Source of the DNA: Paludibacter propionicigenes WB4 | GTDB lineage: Bacteria > Bacteroidota > Bacteroidia > Bacteroidales > Paludibacteraceae | Direction of reading: 5' to 3' | DNA: 64,000 bases | NCBI RefSeq assembly: GCF_000183135.1 | Contig: NC_014734.1 | Location: forward strand, 2,542,001-2,606,000 | Part shown: in pieces, positions 9,301-16,997 of the stretch | How positions within the stretch are numbered: position 1 is the first letter of the stretch | How the letters are laid out: each line of letters starts with the position of its first letter | Made by a program: the position numbers and the translations under genes | The notes under the pieces: model-generated | Database searches by the model: none | Told to the model about the DNA's origin: nothing | The model's input: the letters and a program-made list of their open reading frames with translations, nothing else

Positions 9301-10794
9301 ACATGGTTGCTACCGCATGCTTATCTGGCTTTGTGTGCTAATGCTGATTCGGTTCGGAACTATCACAAATGCTTAGTTGAAAGTAATATCCTAACAGTAA
9401 CCGGAAGCTGGTCGGCATTGAATAACGAAAGTTCGACCTTGGTTTTGGCTAGTGTTGCCAAGGATACGATCTACGATGAATTGAATTATAATGTGAAGTG
9501 GCATAACACGTGGGTGACGAACCCGAAGGGAATTTCACTGGAGCGAAGTGGCTCCGATCTGCCAACGCAAAATCAGTTTTCCTGGCATTCCTGTGTTTCC
9601 GCTTCTACCAACAACGGTACCCCCGGATTTGCCAACTCGGTGTATGTTGACACAGAAGCTCCGATTTGGACTTCGCTCAACCTCGAACAGCCGAATAAAT
9701 TAAAGTTGGTTTTCTCAGAAGGAATGGATGTAAGGAAAGCAACTTTCAGTGTAGATCAAGGAATAAACACTCCTACAACGATATCGATTTCGGATGATAA
9801 AAAGAGTATTGATTTGATTTTTACGTCTAACTTTGAAAAAGGAAAAATCTATAAACTACAACTTTCAGGGCTAACAGACCTAGCTGGAAATGCGCTTATG
9901 GAAACTACCCGAAGTATCGGAATCGTAGAACAAAAAGCAGTGGGAGATCTGATACTGAACGAAGTGATGTTTGAAAATCCGCTGAACTCTCTTGAATATG
10001 TGGAGCTGTACAACAAATCGGACAAACTGTTGGATATCTCCAACCTGGTAGTTACCACCCGAAAAACTGACGGGACACTGAATACCGGTAGCAAAGTTCC
10101 ACTGAAAACCTGGTTGCTACCACATGCTTATCTGGCTCTGTGTGCTAATGCCGACTCAGTAAAAAATTATCATCATTGTCCTGCCGAAGCCAATATCCTG
10201 ACTGTAACCGGAAACTGGTCATCACTGAATAACGAGAGTTCCACGTTAGTTTTGGCGAGTGCAGCCAAAGATACGATTTACGATGAATTGAATTATAATG
10301 TGAAGTGGCATAATGCATTCGTGAAACATCCAAAAGGAGTGGCGCTTGAGCGTATTAATCCGTCATTACCCACTCAAAGCGCTGCTTCGTGGCATTCGGC
10401 AGCTTCCGAAGTAAACTACGGTACACCCGGATACCAAAATTCTCAGTATCGGGATATTTCCGTGAGTGAAGTTGATCCGAAAATTTTCCGAACTGACCCA
10501 GAAGCATTTTCTCCGGATAATGATGGGGTAAATGATGTTTGTTTTATACGTTATAAAACCGATACCACCGGATATGTGGCAAATGTGTTAATTCTAAATC
10601 AGGTTGGGATGAAAGTGTATCAATTGGCTTCAAGCATTTTACTTTCTTCTGAGGGTTTTCTGACCTGGGATGGACGAACCGACAAGGGTAAGATTGCAAA
10701 TTCCGGTATTTATGTGCTTTATGTAGAGATGTTTAATCCCCAAACAGGAGCAAAAAAAATCATAAAATTACCTATTGTAGTTTCAACTCGATAA
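3361..10794 (+). CDS. Giant T9SS type B surface protein with eight Ig-like/lamin-tail repeats
   Basis: This 2477-residue protein has a signal peptide (MKNLSLFFVFFVPIFCFGQ) and an N-terminal region of about 200 residues resembling a concanavalin-type lectin fold. Eight modules of about 269 residues follow. Each pairs an Ig-like unit (EQPNKLKLVFSEAMDVSK..., ending in LTDLAGNAL) with a lamin-tail-like unit (LILNEVMFENPLNSLEY...DTIYDELAYN...NPKGISLERS). The protein ends in a gliding-motility/CHU_C-type domain (FSPDNDGVND...) that directs secretion by the type IX system. Module starts fall at about 4294, 5101, 5908, 6715, 7522, 8326, 9133 and 9940. The spacing is 807 bp, once 804. The last module diverges at its end. 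It is probably a cell-surface or secreted adhesin or structural protein, with ligand unknown. Confidence 0.9.
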   Translation: MKNLSLFFVFFVPIFCFGQVNESFLDGNFINNPNWVGTTSNFYVNSSFQLQSKASTESTSFLFTPSEAIENATWECWVKMTTSTSGNNYAVIYLTSDKNDNTTVCNGYYVQVGGTADEVSLFVQEGTKKTKIIDGTDGRTVGNSVELQIKVTRDADGNFALYSKLASETDYVLEGTAQNKVITSSSYFGLMFVNTASTGWKYYFDDIVVSGTKAQDRQAPVWRGLSIEQPNKLKLSFSEPMDFSSAAFSVDQGMGSPTSQVYSDDKTTLELTFATDFEKGKLYTLQTTGLADLAGNVLAETSRKIGIVEPKAVGDLILNEVMFENPLNSLEYVELYNKSDKLLDVSNLVITTRKTDGTLNTGSKVPQKTWLLPHAYLALCANADSVHNYHHCSNEANILTTSSWYSLNNTGSTLVLANAAKDTIYDELAYNVRWHNTWVTNPKGISLERSGSDLPTQNQFSWHSCVSTSTNNGTPGFANSVYVDTEAPTWISINLEQPNKLELVFSEAMDVSKAVFNLDNNLGAPSSITFSDDKKSIDLTFASNFEKGKIYKLQLSGLTDLGGNALIENSRSIGIVEQKAVGDLILNEVMFENPLNSLEYVELYNKSDKLLDVSNIIITTRKTDGTLNTGSKVPLKTWLLPHAYLALCANADSVRNYHHCSAEANILSAIGSWSTLNNESSTLVLASAAKDTIYDELAYNTKWHNSWVTNPKGISLERSGFDLPTQNQFSWHSCVSISTYNGTPGFTNSVYVDTEAPVWTSFSLEQPNKLKLVFSEAMDVSKAVFSVDNNLGAPSAITLSDDKKTVDLTFTSNFDKGKIYKLQLSGLTDLGGNALIENSRSIGIVEQKAVGDLILNEVMFENPLNSLEYVELYNKSDKLLDVSNIIITTRKTDGTLNTGSKVPLKTWLLPHAYLALCANADSVRNYHHCSAEANILSAIGSWSTLNNESSTLVLASAAKDTIYDELAYNTKWHNSWVTNPKGISLERSGFDLPTQNQFSWHSCVSISTYNGTPGFTNSVYVDTEAPVWTSFSLEQPNKLKLVFSEAMDVSKVTFSVDQGINSPSTITLSDDKKTVDLTFASNFEKGKIYKLQLSGLTDLAGNALVETFRTIGIVEPKAVGDLILNEVMFENPLNSLEYVELYNKSDKLLDVSNIVVTTRKTDGTLNTGSKVPPKTWLLPHAYLALCANADSVRNYHHCPTGANILNATGSWTALNNESSTLVLASAAKDTIYDELNYNVKWHNTWVTNPKGISLERSAPNLPTQNQFSWHSSVSTATNNGTPGFSNSVYVDTEAPNWISLNLEQPNKLKLVFSEAMDVSKAAFSVDNNFGTPSSITVSDDKKTVDLTFASNFEKGKIYKLQLSGLTDLAGNALTETFRTIGIVEPKAVGDLILNEVMFENPLNSLEYIEIYNKSDKLLDVSNIVITTRKNDGTLNTGSKVPLKTWLLPHTYLALCGNADSVRNYHHCSTEANILTTSSWYSLNNTGSTLVLANAAKDTIYDELAYNVKWHNTWVTNPKGISLERSGSDLPTQNQFSWHSCVSTATNNGTPGFTNSVYVDSEAPTWTLFSLEQPNKLKLVFSEGMDVSKAVFSVDQGINAPTTITLSEDKKTVNLIFSSNFEKGKLYKLQLSVLTDLAGNALAETFRTIGIVEQKAVGELILNEVMFENPLNSLEYVELYNKSDKLLDVSNIVITTRKTDGSLNTGSKVPQKTLMLPHAYLALCANADSVRNYHHCPAEANVLTGTGSWYPLNNESSTLVLASAAKDTIYDELAYNTKWHNSWVTNPKGISLERSAPDLPTQNQFSWHSCVSTANNNGTPGFTNSVYVDTEAPVWTSFTLEQPNKLKLVFSEAMDVSKAVFTVDNNLGTPSSKTLSDDKKTVDLTFTSNFDKGKIYKLQLSGLTDLARNALAESNRSIGIVEQKGVGDLILNEVMFENPLNSLEYIEIYNKSEKLLDVSNLVVTTRKTDGTLNPGSKVPPKTWLLPHAYLALCANADSVRNYHKCLVESNILTVTGSWSALNNESSTLVLASVAKDTIYDELNYNVKWHNTWVTNPKGISLERSGSDLPTQNQFSWHSCVSASTNNGTPGFANSVYVDTEAPIWTSLNLEQPNKLKLVFSEGMDVRKATFSVDQGINTPTTISISDDKKSIDLIFTSNFEKGKIYKLQLSGLTDLAGNALMETTRSIGIVEQKAVGDLILNEVMFENPLNSLEYVELYNKSDKLLDISNLVVTTRKTDGTLNTGSKVPLKTWLLPHAYLALCANADSVKNYHHCPAEANILTVTGNWSSLNNESSTLVLASAAKDTIYDELNYNVKWHNAFVKHPKGVALERINPSLPTQSAASWHSAASEVNYGTPGYQNSQYRDISVSEVDPKIFRTDPEAFSPDNDGVNDVCFIRYKTDTTGYVANVLILNQVGMKVYQLASSILLSSEGFLTWDGRTDKGKIANSGIYVLYVEMFNPQTGAKKIIKLPIVVSTR
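5024..6515 (+). repeat. Apparently identical ~680-bp tandem copies inside the surface-protein gene
   Basis: Bases from about 5025 to 5707 recur from about 5832 to 6514, offset by exactly 807. I saw no difference on reading through them. The other modules of the gene are clearly diverged from one another, so this pair reflects recent duplication or gene conversion. The match ends where one copy reads AAAGCTG and the other AAAGTAAC. Confidence 0.85.
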
Positions 10795-10832
10795 TTTTGA
10801 AATATTAACGTGTTATTGTCCAACAAATCAGC

Positions 10833-10840
10833 TATCTTTG
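10833..10840 (+). promoter_or_regulatory. -7 element upstream of the FKBP gene cluster
   Basis: TATCTTTG followed by C fits TAnnTTTG and lies 180 bases before the first FKBP start at 11020. A TTG at 10816-10818 is only 14 bases upstream, so the -33 box is poor. The 225-base gap holds no other feature I can support. Confidence 0.4.
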
Positions 10841-11019
10841 CAGCGTTTTTTTAAACTCCTGAGACATAGGGCAGAATAAAAAACCACCTGAAATTGATTT
10901 GCGATAAATAATAACCGCGATATTTAAATTTCTGTGTTTGAAAATAATAAGATAAATTATAATCAGAACTAATCCTGTTTCTGTCATTCCATGTTCAGGA
11001 TTAATTTAAAACTATTGAA

Positions 11020-11604
11020 ATGAAGAAAGTAAGTTATGCATTGGGCTTGAGTTTGGGTAATAACCTGTTAGGAAGTGGTGTTAAATCGCTGGATTATGCT
11101 CAGATGGCTAAAGGAATTCAGGATGTTATGGAGCAAAAAGAGCCTGAAATCAGTTATCAGGAAGCTCAAACAATTATCGGTGAATTTTTTCAAAACCTGC
11201 AAGCCAAAATGGCTGAAAAAGCTCAGGGCGAAGGTAAAGCCTTTTTGGAAGCTAATGCTAAGCGTGCCGAAGTGACTACTTTGGCCAGTGGATTGCAATA
11301 CGAAGTATTAACTAAAGGAGAAGGCGCCGTACCAAGCGCAGCTGATTCAGTAAAAGTGCATTATCATGGAACGTTAATAGATGGAACCGTGTTCGACAGT
11401 TCGGTAAGTCGTGGCGAGCCGGCTACTTTCGGAGTAACTCAGGTAATCAGTGGTTGGGTTGAAGCATTGCAATTGATGCCTGTAGGTTCAAAATGGAAAT
11501 TATTTATCCCATCAGACCTCGCTTACGGTGAGCAAGGAGCAGGACAAGCTATTGCCCCTCATTCAACACTGGTTTTTGAAGTGGAGCTACTTGATATAGT
11601 GTAA
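11020..11604 (+). CDS. FKBP-type peptidyl-prolyl isomerase, cytoplasmic
   Basis: This 194-residue protein has an N-terminal FKBP_N-type helical region (MKKVSYALGLSLGNNLLGSG) and a C-terminal FKBP domain with the usual binding-pocket residues: VHYHG, GTVFDSS, VISGWVEALQLMP, SDLAYGEQ, LVFEVELL. It should catalyse proline cis/trans isomerisation and assist folding. There is no signal peptide, so it stays in the cytoplasm, unlike the three paralogues downstream. It is first in a run of four related genes spaced 30-46 bases apart and probably cotranscribed. Confidence 0.9.
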   Translation: MKKVSYALGLSLGNNLLGSGVKSLDYAQMAKGIQDVMEQKEPEISYQEAQTIIGEFFQNLQAKMAEKAQGEGKAFLEANAKRAEVTTLASGLQYEVLTKGEGAVPSAADSVKVHYHGTLIDGTVFDSSVSRGEPATFGVTQVISGWVEALQLMPVGSKWKLFIPSDLAYGEQGAGQAIAPHSTLVFEVELLDIV

Positions 11605-11641
11605 CTACAAGAAATTAATCTTAAAAATCATAGAAAAAATA

Positions 11642-12472
11642 ATGAAGAGAAGTATTTTATTAATTGCGGCAGTAGGTTTGACATTGACCTCTGTGAATGC
11701 AAAAAGCAAAAAACCTGAAAAAACAGCTGTTGCTCCGGTGATTCAGGAGCCTGTAACAGTTATGACTAACGAAGTGGATTCGATGAGTTATGCATTCGGA
11801 TTGAATGTAGGAGCAGATTTTTCAAAGAGCCTCAAAGCAATCCCTGGAGGAAAATCAAATATTGATTTAATCATTAAAGGATTTGTAACTGCGTTGAAAG
11901 GTGATTCAGCTTTGATGAAAATGGATGCTGCAACAGCTTTTTTCCGTAACTACATTACCAGAGAACAAACAAAGGAACTGGAAGCCCGTAAAACAGCTAA
12001 TCAGAAGTTTTTGATTGATAATAAGACTGCTGAAGGAGTTCAGACTACTGCCAGCGGATTACAATACAAAGTGTTGACACTTAAAGATGGTCCAAAGCCT
12101 AAAGCTACAGACTCGGTAACTGTTCACTATCAGGGATTTTTGGTAGATGGTACCAAATTTGACAGCTCTTTAGATCGTGGCGAACCGGTTACATTTCCAC
12201 TTAATCAGGTTATTCCCGGTTGGACAGAAGGTGTGCAGTTAATGTCTGTCGGTTCAAAATACAAATTCTTCATCCCTTATAACCTTGGATATGGAGAAAA
12301 CGGATACGGCAACGGAGCTATTCCCGGATATGCAACTCTTATATTTGAAGTTGAATTACTTTCGATCAAACCGGCAGTTCAAGCTCTGGTAGTCGACGTT
12401 AAAGCAAAAAAAGCTGTTACACCCCAAAAAGCTGCTATTAAACCCAAAGTGACTAGTAAAGCTAAGAAATAA
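11642..12472 (+). CDS. FKBP-type peptidyl-prolyl isomerase, exported
   Basis: This 276-residue protein has a signal peptide (MKRSILLIAAVGLTLTSVNA). An FKBP_N-like dimerisation region follows (EVDSMSYAFGLNVGADFSK), then a full FKBP catalytic domain: VHYQGFL, GTKFDSS, VIPGWTEGVQLM, YNLGYGENGYG, LIFEVELL. A basic Ala/Lys-rich tail ends the protein. It is expected to act on proteins in the periplasm. It is the second gene of the FKBP cluster, 37 bases after the first. Confidence 0.9.
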   Translation: MKRSILLIAAVGLTLTSVNAKSKKPEKTAVAPVIQEPVTVMTNEVDSMSYAFGLNVGADFSKSLKAIPGGKSNIDLIIKGFVTALKGDSALMKMDAATAFFRNYITREQTKELEARKTANQKFLIDNKTAEGVQTTASGLQYKVLTLKDGPKPKATDSVTVHYQGFLVDGTKFDSSLDRGEPVTFPLNQVIPGWTEGVQLMSVGSKYKFFIPYNLGYGENGYGNGAIPGYATLIFEVELLSIKPAVQALVVDVKAKKAVTPQKAAIKPKVTSKAKK

Positions 12473-12518
12473 CTTTGGAACAAAAGAAATAATAGAAATT
12501 TATAAAATTGAAAATCAA

Positions 12519-13070
12519 ATGAAAAAACAAGGTATTTTATCGTTGGTAGCTTTGGTTGCCATTTTCTTACTTGCTTCGTGCAGTAAATACGAAGCAAAAA
12601 CCGTCACTTTGAAAACTCAAAATGACAGTTTGAACTATACACTCGGATTGTTTAACGGAGAGAATCTTAAAAGTTCTTTTTTGAAATCTGATAGCTCGAA
12701 TAAACCAGTAGCAGCAATGATTAAAGCATTGGATAAAGCGTACAAAAGCTCGGATAAAGGCGAAATGTACACCTTGGGAACCAAAGTGGGAACTGCTATT
12801 AAACAACAAAAAGCAAGTGGATTTATGGGCGATTCAACTATTAAATTCAATGAAAAACTGGTTAGACAAGGTTTGGTCAACGGAATCAACGGCTTTGATA
12901 AAGGCATGACTTCTAAACAAGCTCAGGACTATATCCAAAAAGCGATGATGAAACGTCAACAGGAAATGATGAAACAACAGATGCAGAGTCAAGGTCAGCA
13001 ACAAATGCCTCAGGGTCAGGGAGCACCACAACAAGCGCCTCAACAAGCACCACAGCAACCAGTTAAATAA
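12519..13070 (+). CDS. FKBP_N-like lipoprotein lacking the isomerase domain
   Basis: This 183-residue protein has a lipoprotein signal with lipobox LLASC (Cys near residue 20), followed by a region closely related to the N-terminus of the next gene product (LKTQNDSLNYTLGLFNGENLKSS..., IKQQKASGFMGDSTIKF). Where the FKBP catalytic domain should begin, it has a Gln/Pro-rich tail instead (QQMPQGQGAPQQAPQQ). It probably dimerises through the helical domain but cannot isomerise prolines. The stop is followed within 31 bases by an intact lipoprotein start, so I do not read it as a frameshifted half of its neighbour. Confidence 0.8.
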   Translation: MKKQGILSLVALVAIFLLASCSKYEAKTVTLKTQNDSLNYTLGLFNGENLKSSFLKSDSSNKPVAAMIKALDKAYKSSDKGEMYTLGTKVGTAIKQQKASGFMGDSTIKFNEKLVRQGLVNGINGFDKGMTSKQAQDYIQKAMMKRQQEMMKQQMQSQGQQQMPQGQGAPQQAPQQAPQQPVK

Positions 13071-13100
13071 TAGTTCAAATAAAAAATAATAAACAGAAAA

Positions 13101-14039
13101 ATGAAAAAACTGAATATATTTATTGCGGTGGCTTTAGTAGCCGCATTTGCGTTTTCTTCATGCAATAGCAACAAACCCCAATTGCCAACATTAAAAACAG
13201 AAAATGACAGTTTGAATTATGCACTTGGTGTAGCTTATGGTGATAATCTGAAGACTAATTATGTTAAAGGTGATTCTGCGAAAAAAGCAATCGAATCTAT
13301 CTTGGCTGGTATAGACGAATCAACCAAAGGTAAACTTGATAAGGAAACTGCTAAAATTGCAGAAGTTGGTACTGAAATCGGAACTGCTCTAAAACAACAA
13401 AAGACCAAAGGTTTATTGGGTGACTCAACGCTGAAAGTTGATATCGATTTGATTAAACAAGGTTTAATTAATGGCTTGAAAGGTTCAAAAGTTCAAATGA
13501 CAGCAATTGAAGCACAAGCTTATTTCAACAAAGCCATGGCTGCTCGTATGGCTGCAAGCATGGAGAAAAAATTTGGTGCGCAAAAAGCCGAAAATGAAAA
13601 ATTCCTCAAGGAAAATGCAAAAAAACCGGGAGTGATTACTACTGCCAGCGGATTGCAATATCAGGTTATCACTAAAGGTAACGGTCCTATCCCTACTGAA
13701 ACAAGCAAAGTAAAAGTACACTATCACGGAACTTTGATTAACGGAACAGTATTTGATAGTTCAGTTGACCGTAAAGAACCTGTTGTATTCCCTGTTAATC
13801 AGGTTATCAAAGGCTGGACAGAAGTTTTAAAATTAATGCCTGTAGGTTCAAAATATAAAGTATTTGTACCTCAACAGTTGGCTTATGGTGCTACTGATCG
13901 TGGTGCTATCAAACCTTTCTCTACGTTGATTTTTGATATCGAATTGATTTCAATAGAAAAAGATGAACCTGCACAACAGCAATTGAGTGCTGAGCAGATT
14001 AAACAGCTTCAACAACAAATGCAACAACAAAGAAGATAA
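13101..14039 (+). CDS. FKBP-type peptidyl-prolyl isomerase lipoprotein
   Basis: This 312-residue protein starts with lipobox FSSC (MKKLNIFIAVALVAAFAFSS then Cys). A long FKBP_N-type region covers about residues 30-165, with the same TENDSLNYALG and KQQKTKGLLGDSTLK motifs as the preceding gene. A complete FKBP domain follows: VHYHGTL, GTVFDSS, VIKGWTEVLKLMP, QLAYGATDRG, LIFDIELI. A Gln-rich tail resembles that of the preceding paralogue. It is likely an envelope-anchored folding catalyst. It is the last gene of the cluster, with a strong terminator 23 bases downstream. Confidence 0.9.
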   Translation: MKKLNIFIAVALVAAFAFSSCNSNKPQLPTLKTENDSLNYALGVAYGDNLKTNYVKGDSAKKAIESILAGIDESTKGKLDKETAKIAEVGTEIGTALKQQKTKGLLGDSTLKVDIDLIKQGLINGLKGSKVQMTAIEAQAYFNKAMAARMAASMEKKFGAQKAENEKFLKENAKKPGVITTASGLQYQVITKGNGPIPTETSKVKVHYHGTLINGTVFDSSVDRKEPVVFPVNQVIKGWTEVLKLMPVGSKYKVFVPQQLAYGATDRGAIKPFSTLIFDIELISIEKDEPAQQQLSAEQIKQLQQQMQQQRR

Positions 14040-14061
14040 TTTTTGTTTGTAACTAATTTGG

Positions 14062-14097
14062 TTAGCCGAAGTGAATTTCACTTCGGCTAATTTTTTT
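14062..14097 (+). terminator. Terminator of the FKBP cluster
   Basis: TTAGCCGAAGTGAA (14062-14075) pairs perfectly with TTCACTTCGGCTAA (14077-14090), followed by a run of seven T. Confidence 0.92.
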
Positions 14098-14305
14098 ATC
14101 AAAAAGACAGTAACTTAAGCTAAAAAACTATCTTTTATCCTAACTTTTGAGATATTCATGAATATAATCTTTCACTTTCCATTTATTATATGTAATTTTG
14201 CTGGCTAAATGATAAACTTAAAGGCAGCAGCCGACGTTATTAATTGAATATTCATAAGCATATTATACATAAAACCAAGCATATTAACGACTAACATCAG
14301 CAACC

Positions 14306-14761
14306 ATGGAAAAGATAGACCAATTAGACCGCAAGATTTTGCAAATTATCACTAAGAATGCTCGTATGCCCTTCAAAGATGTGGCTGAAGAGTGTGGAGT
14401 TTCACGAGCAGCTATTCATCAACGTGTTCAACGATTGATTGATATTGATGTTATCACAGGTTCAGGTTACAATGTGAATCCTAAGATGCTCGGATTCCAA
14501 ATGTGTGTTTATATTGGAATAACCCTTGAGCGTGGCTCGATGTACAAAGAAGTTGTTGACGAGCTAGAAAAAATTCCCGAAATTGTAGAATCGCAATATA
14601 CTCTTGGTTCGTATACCATCCTGATTAAACTTTACGCTAAAAATGACATCCATTTGATGGAATTGCTTAACGGAAAAATTCAGGAAATTCCCGGAGTAGC
14701 AACCACCGAAACACTTACTTCGCTTGATCAACGAATCAAAAGAACTATTCCGATAGAATAA
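14306..14761 (+). CDS. Lrp/AsnC family transcriptional regulator
   Basis: This 151-residue protein has the family layout. The N-terminal winged helix (LDRKILQIITKNARMPFKDVAEECGVSRAAIHQRVQRL) binds DNA, and the C-terminal RAM-type domain (about residues 65-145) binds amino acids and mediates oligomerisation. The effector and targets are not visible. It stands alone between the FKBP terminator and trpS. The 200-base upstream region is AT-rich with no clear promoter match. Confidence 0.92.
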   Translation: MEKIDQLDRKILQIITKNARMPFKDVAEECGVSRAAIHQRVQRLIDIDVITGSGYNVNPKMLGFQMCVYIGITLERGSMYKEVVDELEKIPEIVESQYTLGSYTILIKLYAKNDIHLMELLNGKIQEIPGVATTETLTSLDQRIKRTIPIE

Positions 14762-14897
14762 TGGGTAGTTTATAAAATGTGTTTTATAGTCAGAGGTTCA
14801 GTGTTCTGACTCAATTAATATTAAAATATATCGTTTACTTGTTTACCCGTTTACTTTCATGTAAACGTAACTTGTAACACGTCACTTGAAAGAAAAA

Positions 14898-15893
14898 ATG
14901 GAAACAGTTGTTAGCGGCATCAGGCCGACCGGAAACCTTCACTTAGGAAATTATTTTGGCGCATTGCGCAATTTTATCAGCATGCAGAATGAGCATAATT
15001 GCTATTTTTTTATTGCCGATTATCACTCACTTACCACGCATCCTACACCGCACGATTTGCATGGAAATGTCCGTCAGATTTTGGTGGAATATCTGGCTGC
15101 CGGTCTTGATCCTGAAAAATCAACTCTCTATATTCAAAGTGATGTCCCTGAAGTTGTTGAATTATATTTGTTCCTGAATATGAATGCTTATATCGGTGAG
15201 TTGGAACGTTGTACTTCATTTAAAGACAAGATTCGCCAGCAGCCGGAAAACGTAAATTCAGGACTGTTGACCTACCCAACGCTTATGGCCGCGGATATTC
15301 TTATTCATCGGGCTACTAAGGTGCCAGTTGGAAAGGATCAGGAACAGCACTTGGAAATGACTCGTACTTTCGGAAATCGTTTCAACAGATTATATAATGT
15401 GGACTATTTCCCCGAACCGCAAGCTTTCAATTTTGGTAATGAACTGGTAAAAATACCCGGACTGAATGGAAGTGGGAAAATGGGAAAATCGGAAGGAGAA
15501 GGAAATGCCATTTATTTGGCAGATGAACCGGAAGCTATTCGTAAGAAGGTGATGAAAGCTGTTACTGATGCGGGTCCAACCGAACCTAATCAGGCTAAGC
15601 CGGAAGCTATTCAGAACATTTTCCAATTAATGAAAGTGGTATCGGCTCCTGAAACGCTGGCTTTCTTTGATGAGCAGTACAATACTTGTCAGATTCGCTA
15701 TGGAGATATGAAGAAGCAGTTGGCACAGGATATGATTGCTTTTACAGCACCGTTCTACGAGCGAATTAAAGAGATTTCAAGCAACGAAGAGTACATTTCC
15801 AAGGTTGCACGTATGGGCAAAGAAAAAGCGCAGGAAAGCGCAGCTAAGACCATTCGTGATGTGCGCGAAATAATCGGATTTAAGCGTTTCTAA
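14898..15893 (+). CDS. trpS: Tryptophanyl-tRNA synthetase
   Basis: This 331-residue class I synthetase charges tRNA-Trp. The HIGH-type signature appears as HLGN at residues 15-18 and the KMSKS loop as KMGKS in GSGKMGKSEG. Other typical blocks are ERCTSFKDK and PVGKDQEQHLEMTR. I chose the ATG at 14898 because METVVSGIRPTG is the conserved start; an in-frame TTG at 14886 would add four residues. A sharp terminator follows. Confidence 0.96.
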   Translation: METVVSGIRPTGNLHLGNYFGALRNFISMQNEHNCYFFIADYHSLTTHPTPHDLHGNVRQILVEYLAAGLDPEKSTLYIQSDVPEVVELYLFLNMNAYIGELERCTSFKDKIRQQPENVNSGLLTYPTLMAADILIHRATKVPVGKDQEQHLEMTRTFGNRFNRLYNVDYFPEPQAFNFGNELVKIPGLNGSGKMGKSEGEGNAIYLADEPEAIRKKVMKAVTDAGPTEPNQAKPEAIQNIFQLMKVVSAPETLAFFDEQYNTCQIRYGDMKKQLAQDMIAFTAPFYERIKEISSNEEYISKVARMGKEKAQESAAKTIRDVREIIGFKRF

Positions 15894-15917
15894 AGAAATT
15901 TTTCCAGATAGATATAG

Positions 15918-15947
15918 AGCCTGTTCTTTTTGAGAACAGGCTTTTTT
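15918..15947 (+). terminator. Terminator of trpS
   Basis: AGCCTGTTCT (15918-15927) pairs with AGAACAGGCT (15933-15942), then TTTTT. Confidence 0.92.
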
Positions 15948-15983
15948 AGCAATTATAGCATTAATATCTCATTCGGTAGAATT

Positions 15984-16829
15984 CTATTTCAATATAAAAC
16001 GTTCTACTACTTCGGCTACACCATCGTTGTTATTGGAAGCTACTATCACATCGGCCTCGTGTCGAAGTTCGGGAGTAACATTATCTACCCAAACTCCCAG
16101 TCCGGCATATTGAATCATGGAAAGATCATTTCCGGCATTGCCAACTGCTATTACTTCGTGTTGTTCAATGTCTAGTTTTTTTGCAAGGAAATCAATGCTG
16201 GCAGCTTTATCGATACCGTGTGGCATTACTTCCAGAAAGAATGGTTTGGAACGAGCCACGCTCAAGTCGGTGCGTTCTGCTTTTAGCTTTTTCTCTACCT
16301 GTCTGAGGAAGGAGGGATCTTCAAGCAAAATACATTTGACCGCGGAACCGGTAATTTCGCTTTTAAAGGAAGGTACTTTGTGGTGGGGAATGCCTGTGAG
16401 GTTCAATTCCACGTCGATGTATTCCGAATCGGTTTCGCTCACTATTCCTTTGTTGGAATAGGTGATAATGTGCACGTTATTGGTAATGCTAAAATCGTAC
16501 AAGCTGTGAATTTCATCGCGTGTGAGGTTTTTCTGAAACAAAATTTCATTGTTTTTCATCGACGTAACCACAGCTCCGTTGAACGAAATGAGGTATGAAT
16601 CGAAGGAGGCAAGCTGAAGTTCCTCGGCATATTGCAGCATGGCTTGCGTGGGACGACCGGAAGCTAACACTACTTTTACGCCTTTTTCTTGCGCTTCGGT
16701 CAATAGTTTTTTGTTGCGGGAGGAAATACTGTGATCATCCCGAAGCAAGGTATCGTCGAGATCGAGAACCAGCATTTTATAGTCAACTTCAAACGTTTTT
16801 GAAGTCTCCGTTTCATCGTAATTTGACAT
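15984..16829 (-). CDS. Cof-type HAD-superfamily phosphatase
   Basis: This 281-residue cytoplasmic hydrolase shows HAD motif I (LDLDDTLL, nucleophile Asp followed by acid/base Asp), motif II (VLASGRP), and motif IV (GNAGNDLSMI). The large C2-type cap between motifs II and III marks the Cof subfamily, which dephosphorylates sugar phosphates, nucleotides or cofactors. The substrate cannot be read from sequence. The gene is convergent with trpS. Confidence 0.9.
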   Translation of the reverse strand: MSNYDETETSKTFEVDYKMLVLDLDDTLLRDDHSISSRNKKLLTEAQEKGVKVVLASGRPTQAMLQYAEELQLASFDSYLISFNGAVVTSMKNNEILFQKNLTRDEIHSLYDFSITNNVHIITYSNKGIVSETDSEYIDVELNLTGIPHHKVPSFKSEITGSAVKCILLEDPSFLRQVEKKLKAERTDLSVARSKPFFLEVMPHGIDKAASIDFLAKKLDIEQHEVIAVGNAGNDLSMIQYAGLGVWVDNVTPELRHEADVIVASNNNDGVAEVVERFILK

Positions 16830-16934
16830 TGTCGAAAGTTGTTTTAATTTCGGTGCAAAGATACGGTATTAATGAAGAATTCGCAATGTATCATTGATAA
16901 TTAAACCGCTTTGATTCATGAATATAAAATAATC

Positions 16935-16970
16935 GAAAGAGCTTGTTTCGAATCGGAAACAAGCTCTTTC
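16935..16970 (-). terminator. Terminator downstream of ppnP
   Basis: GAAAGAGCTTGTTTC (16935-16949) and GAAACAAGCTCTTTC (16956-16970) form a perfect 15-bp stem just past the ppnP stop on the minus strand. The T tract is modest. Confidence 0.8.
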
Positions 16971-16997
16971 TTTAAATCCCTTTAGGAATTTGGTGTT

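Noticed and set aside
4294-10200. Regular repeats that could suggest a CRISPR array
   Set aside because: The 807-bp and 294-bp periods are protein modules in open frames. No 20-40-base repeats with unique spacers occur in the window.
12519-14039. Reading the domain-less FKBP_N lipoprotein as the broken front half of the next gene
   Set aside because: The next gene has its own lipoprotein signal and its own FKBP_N region, so they are separate paralogues.
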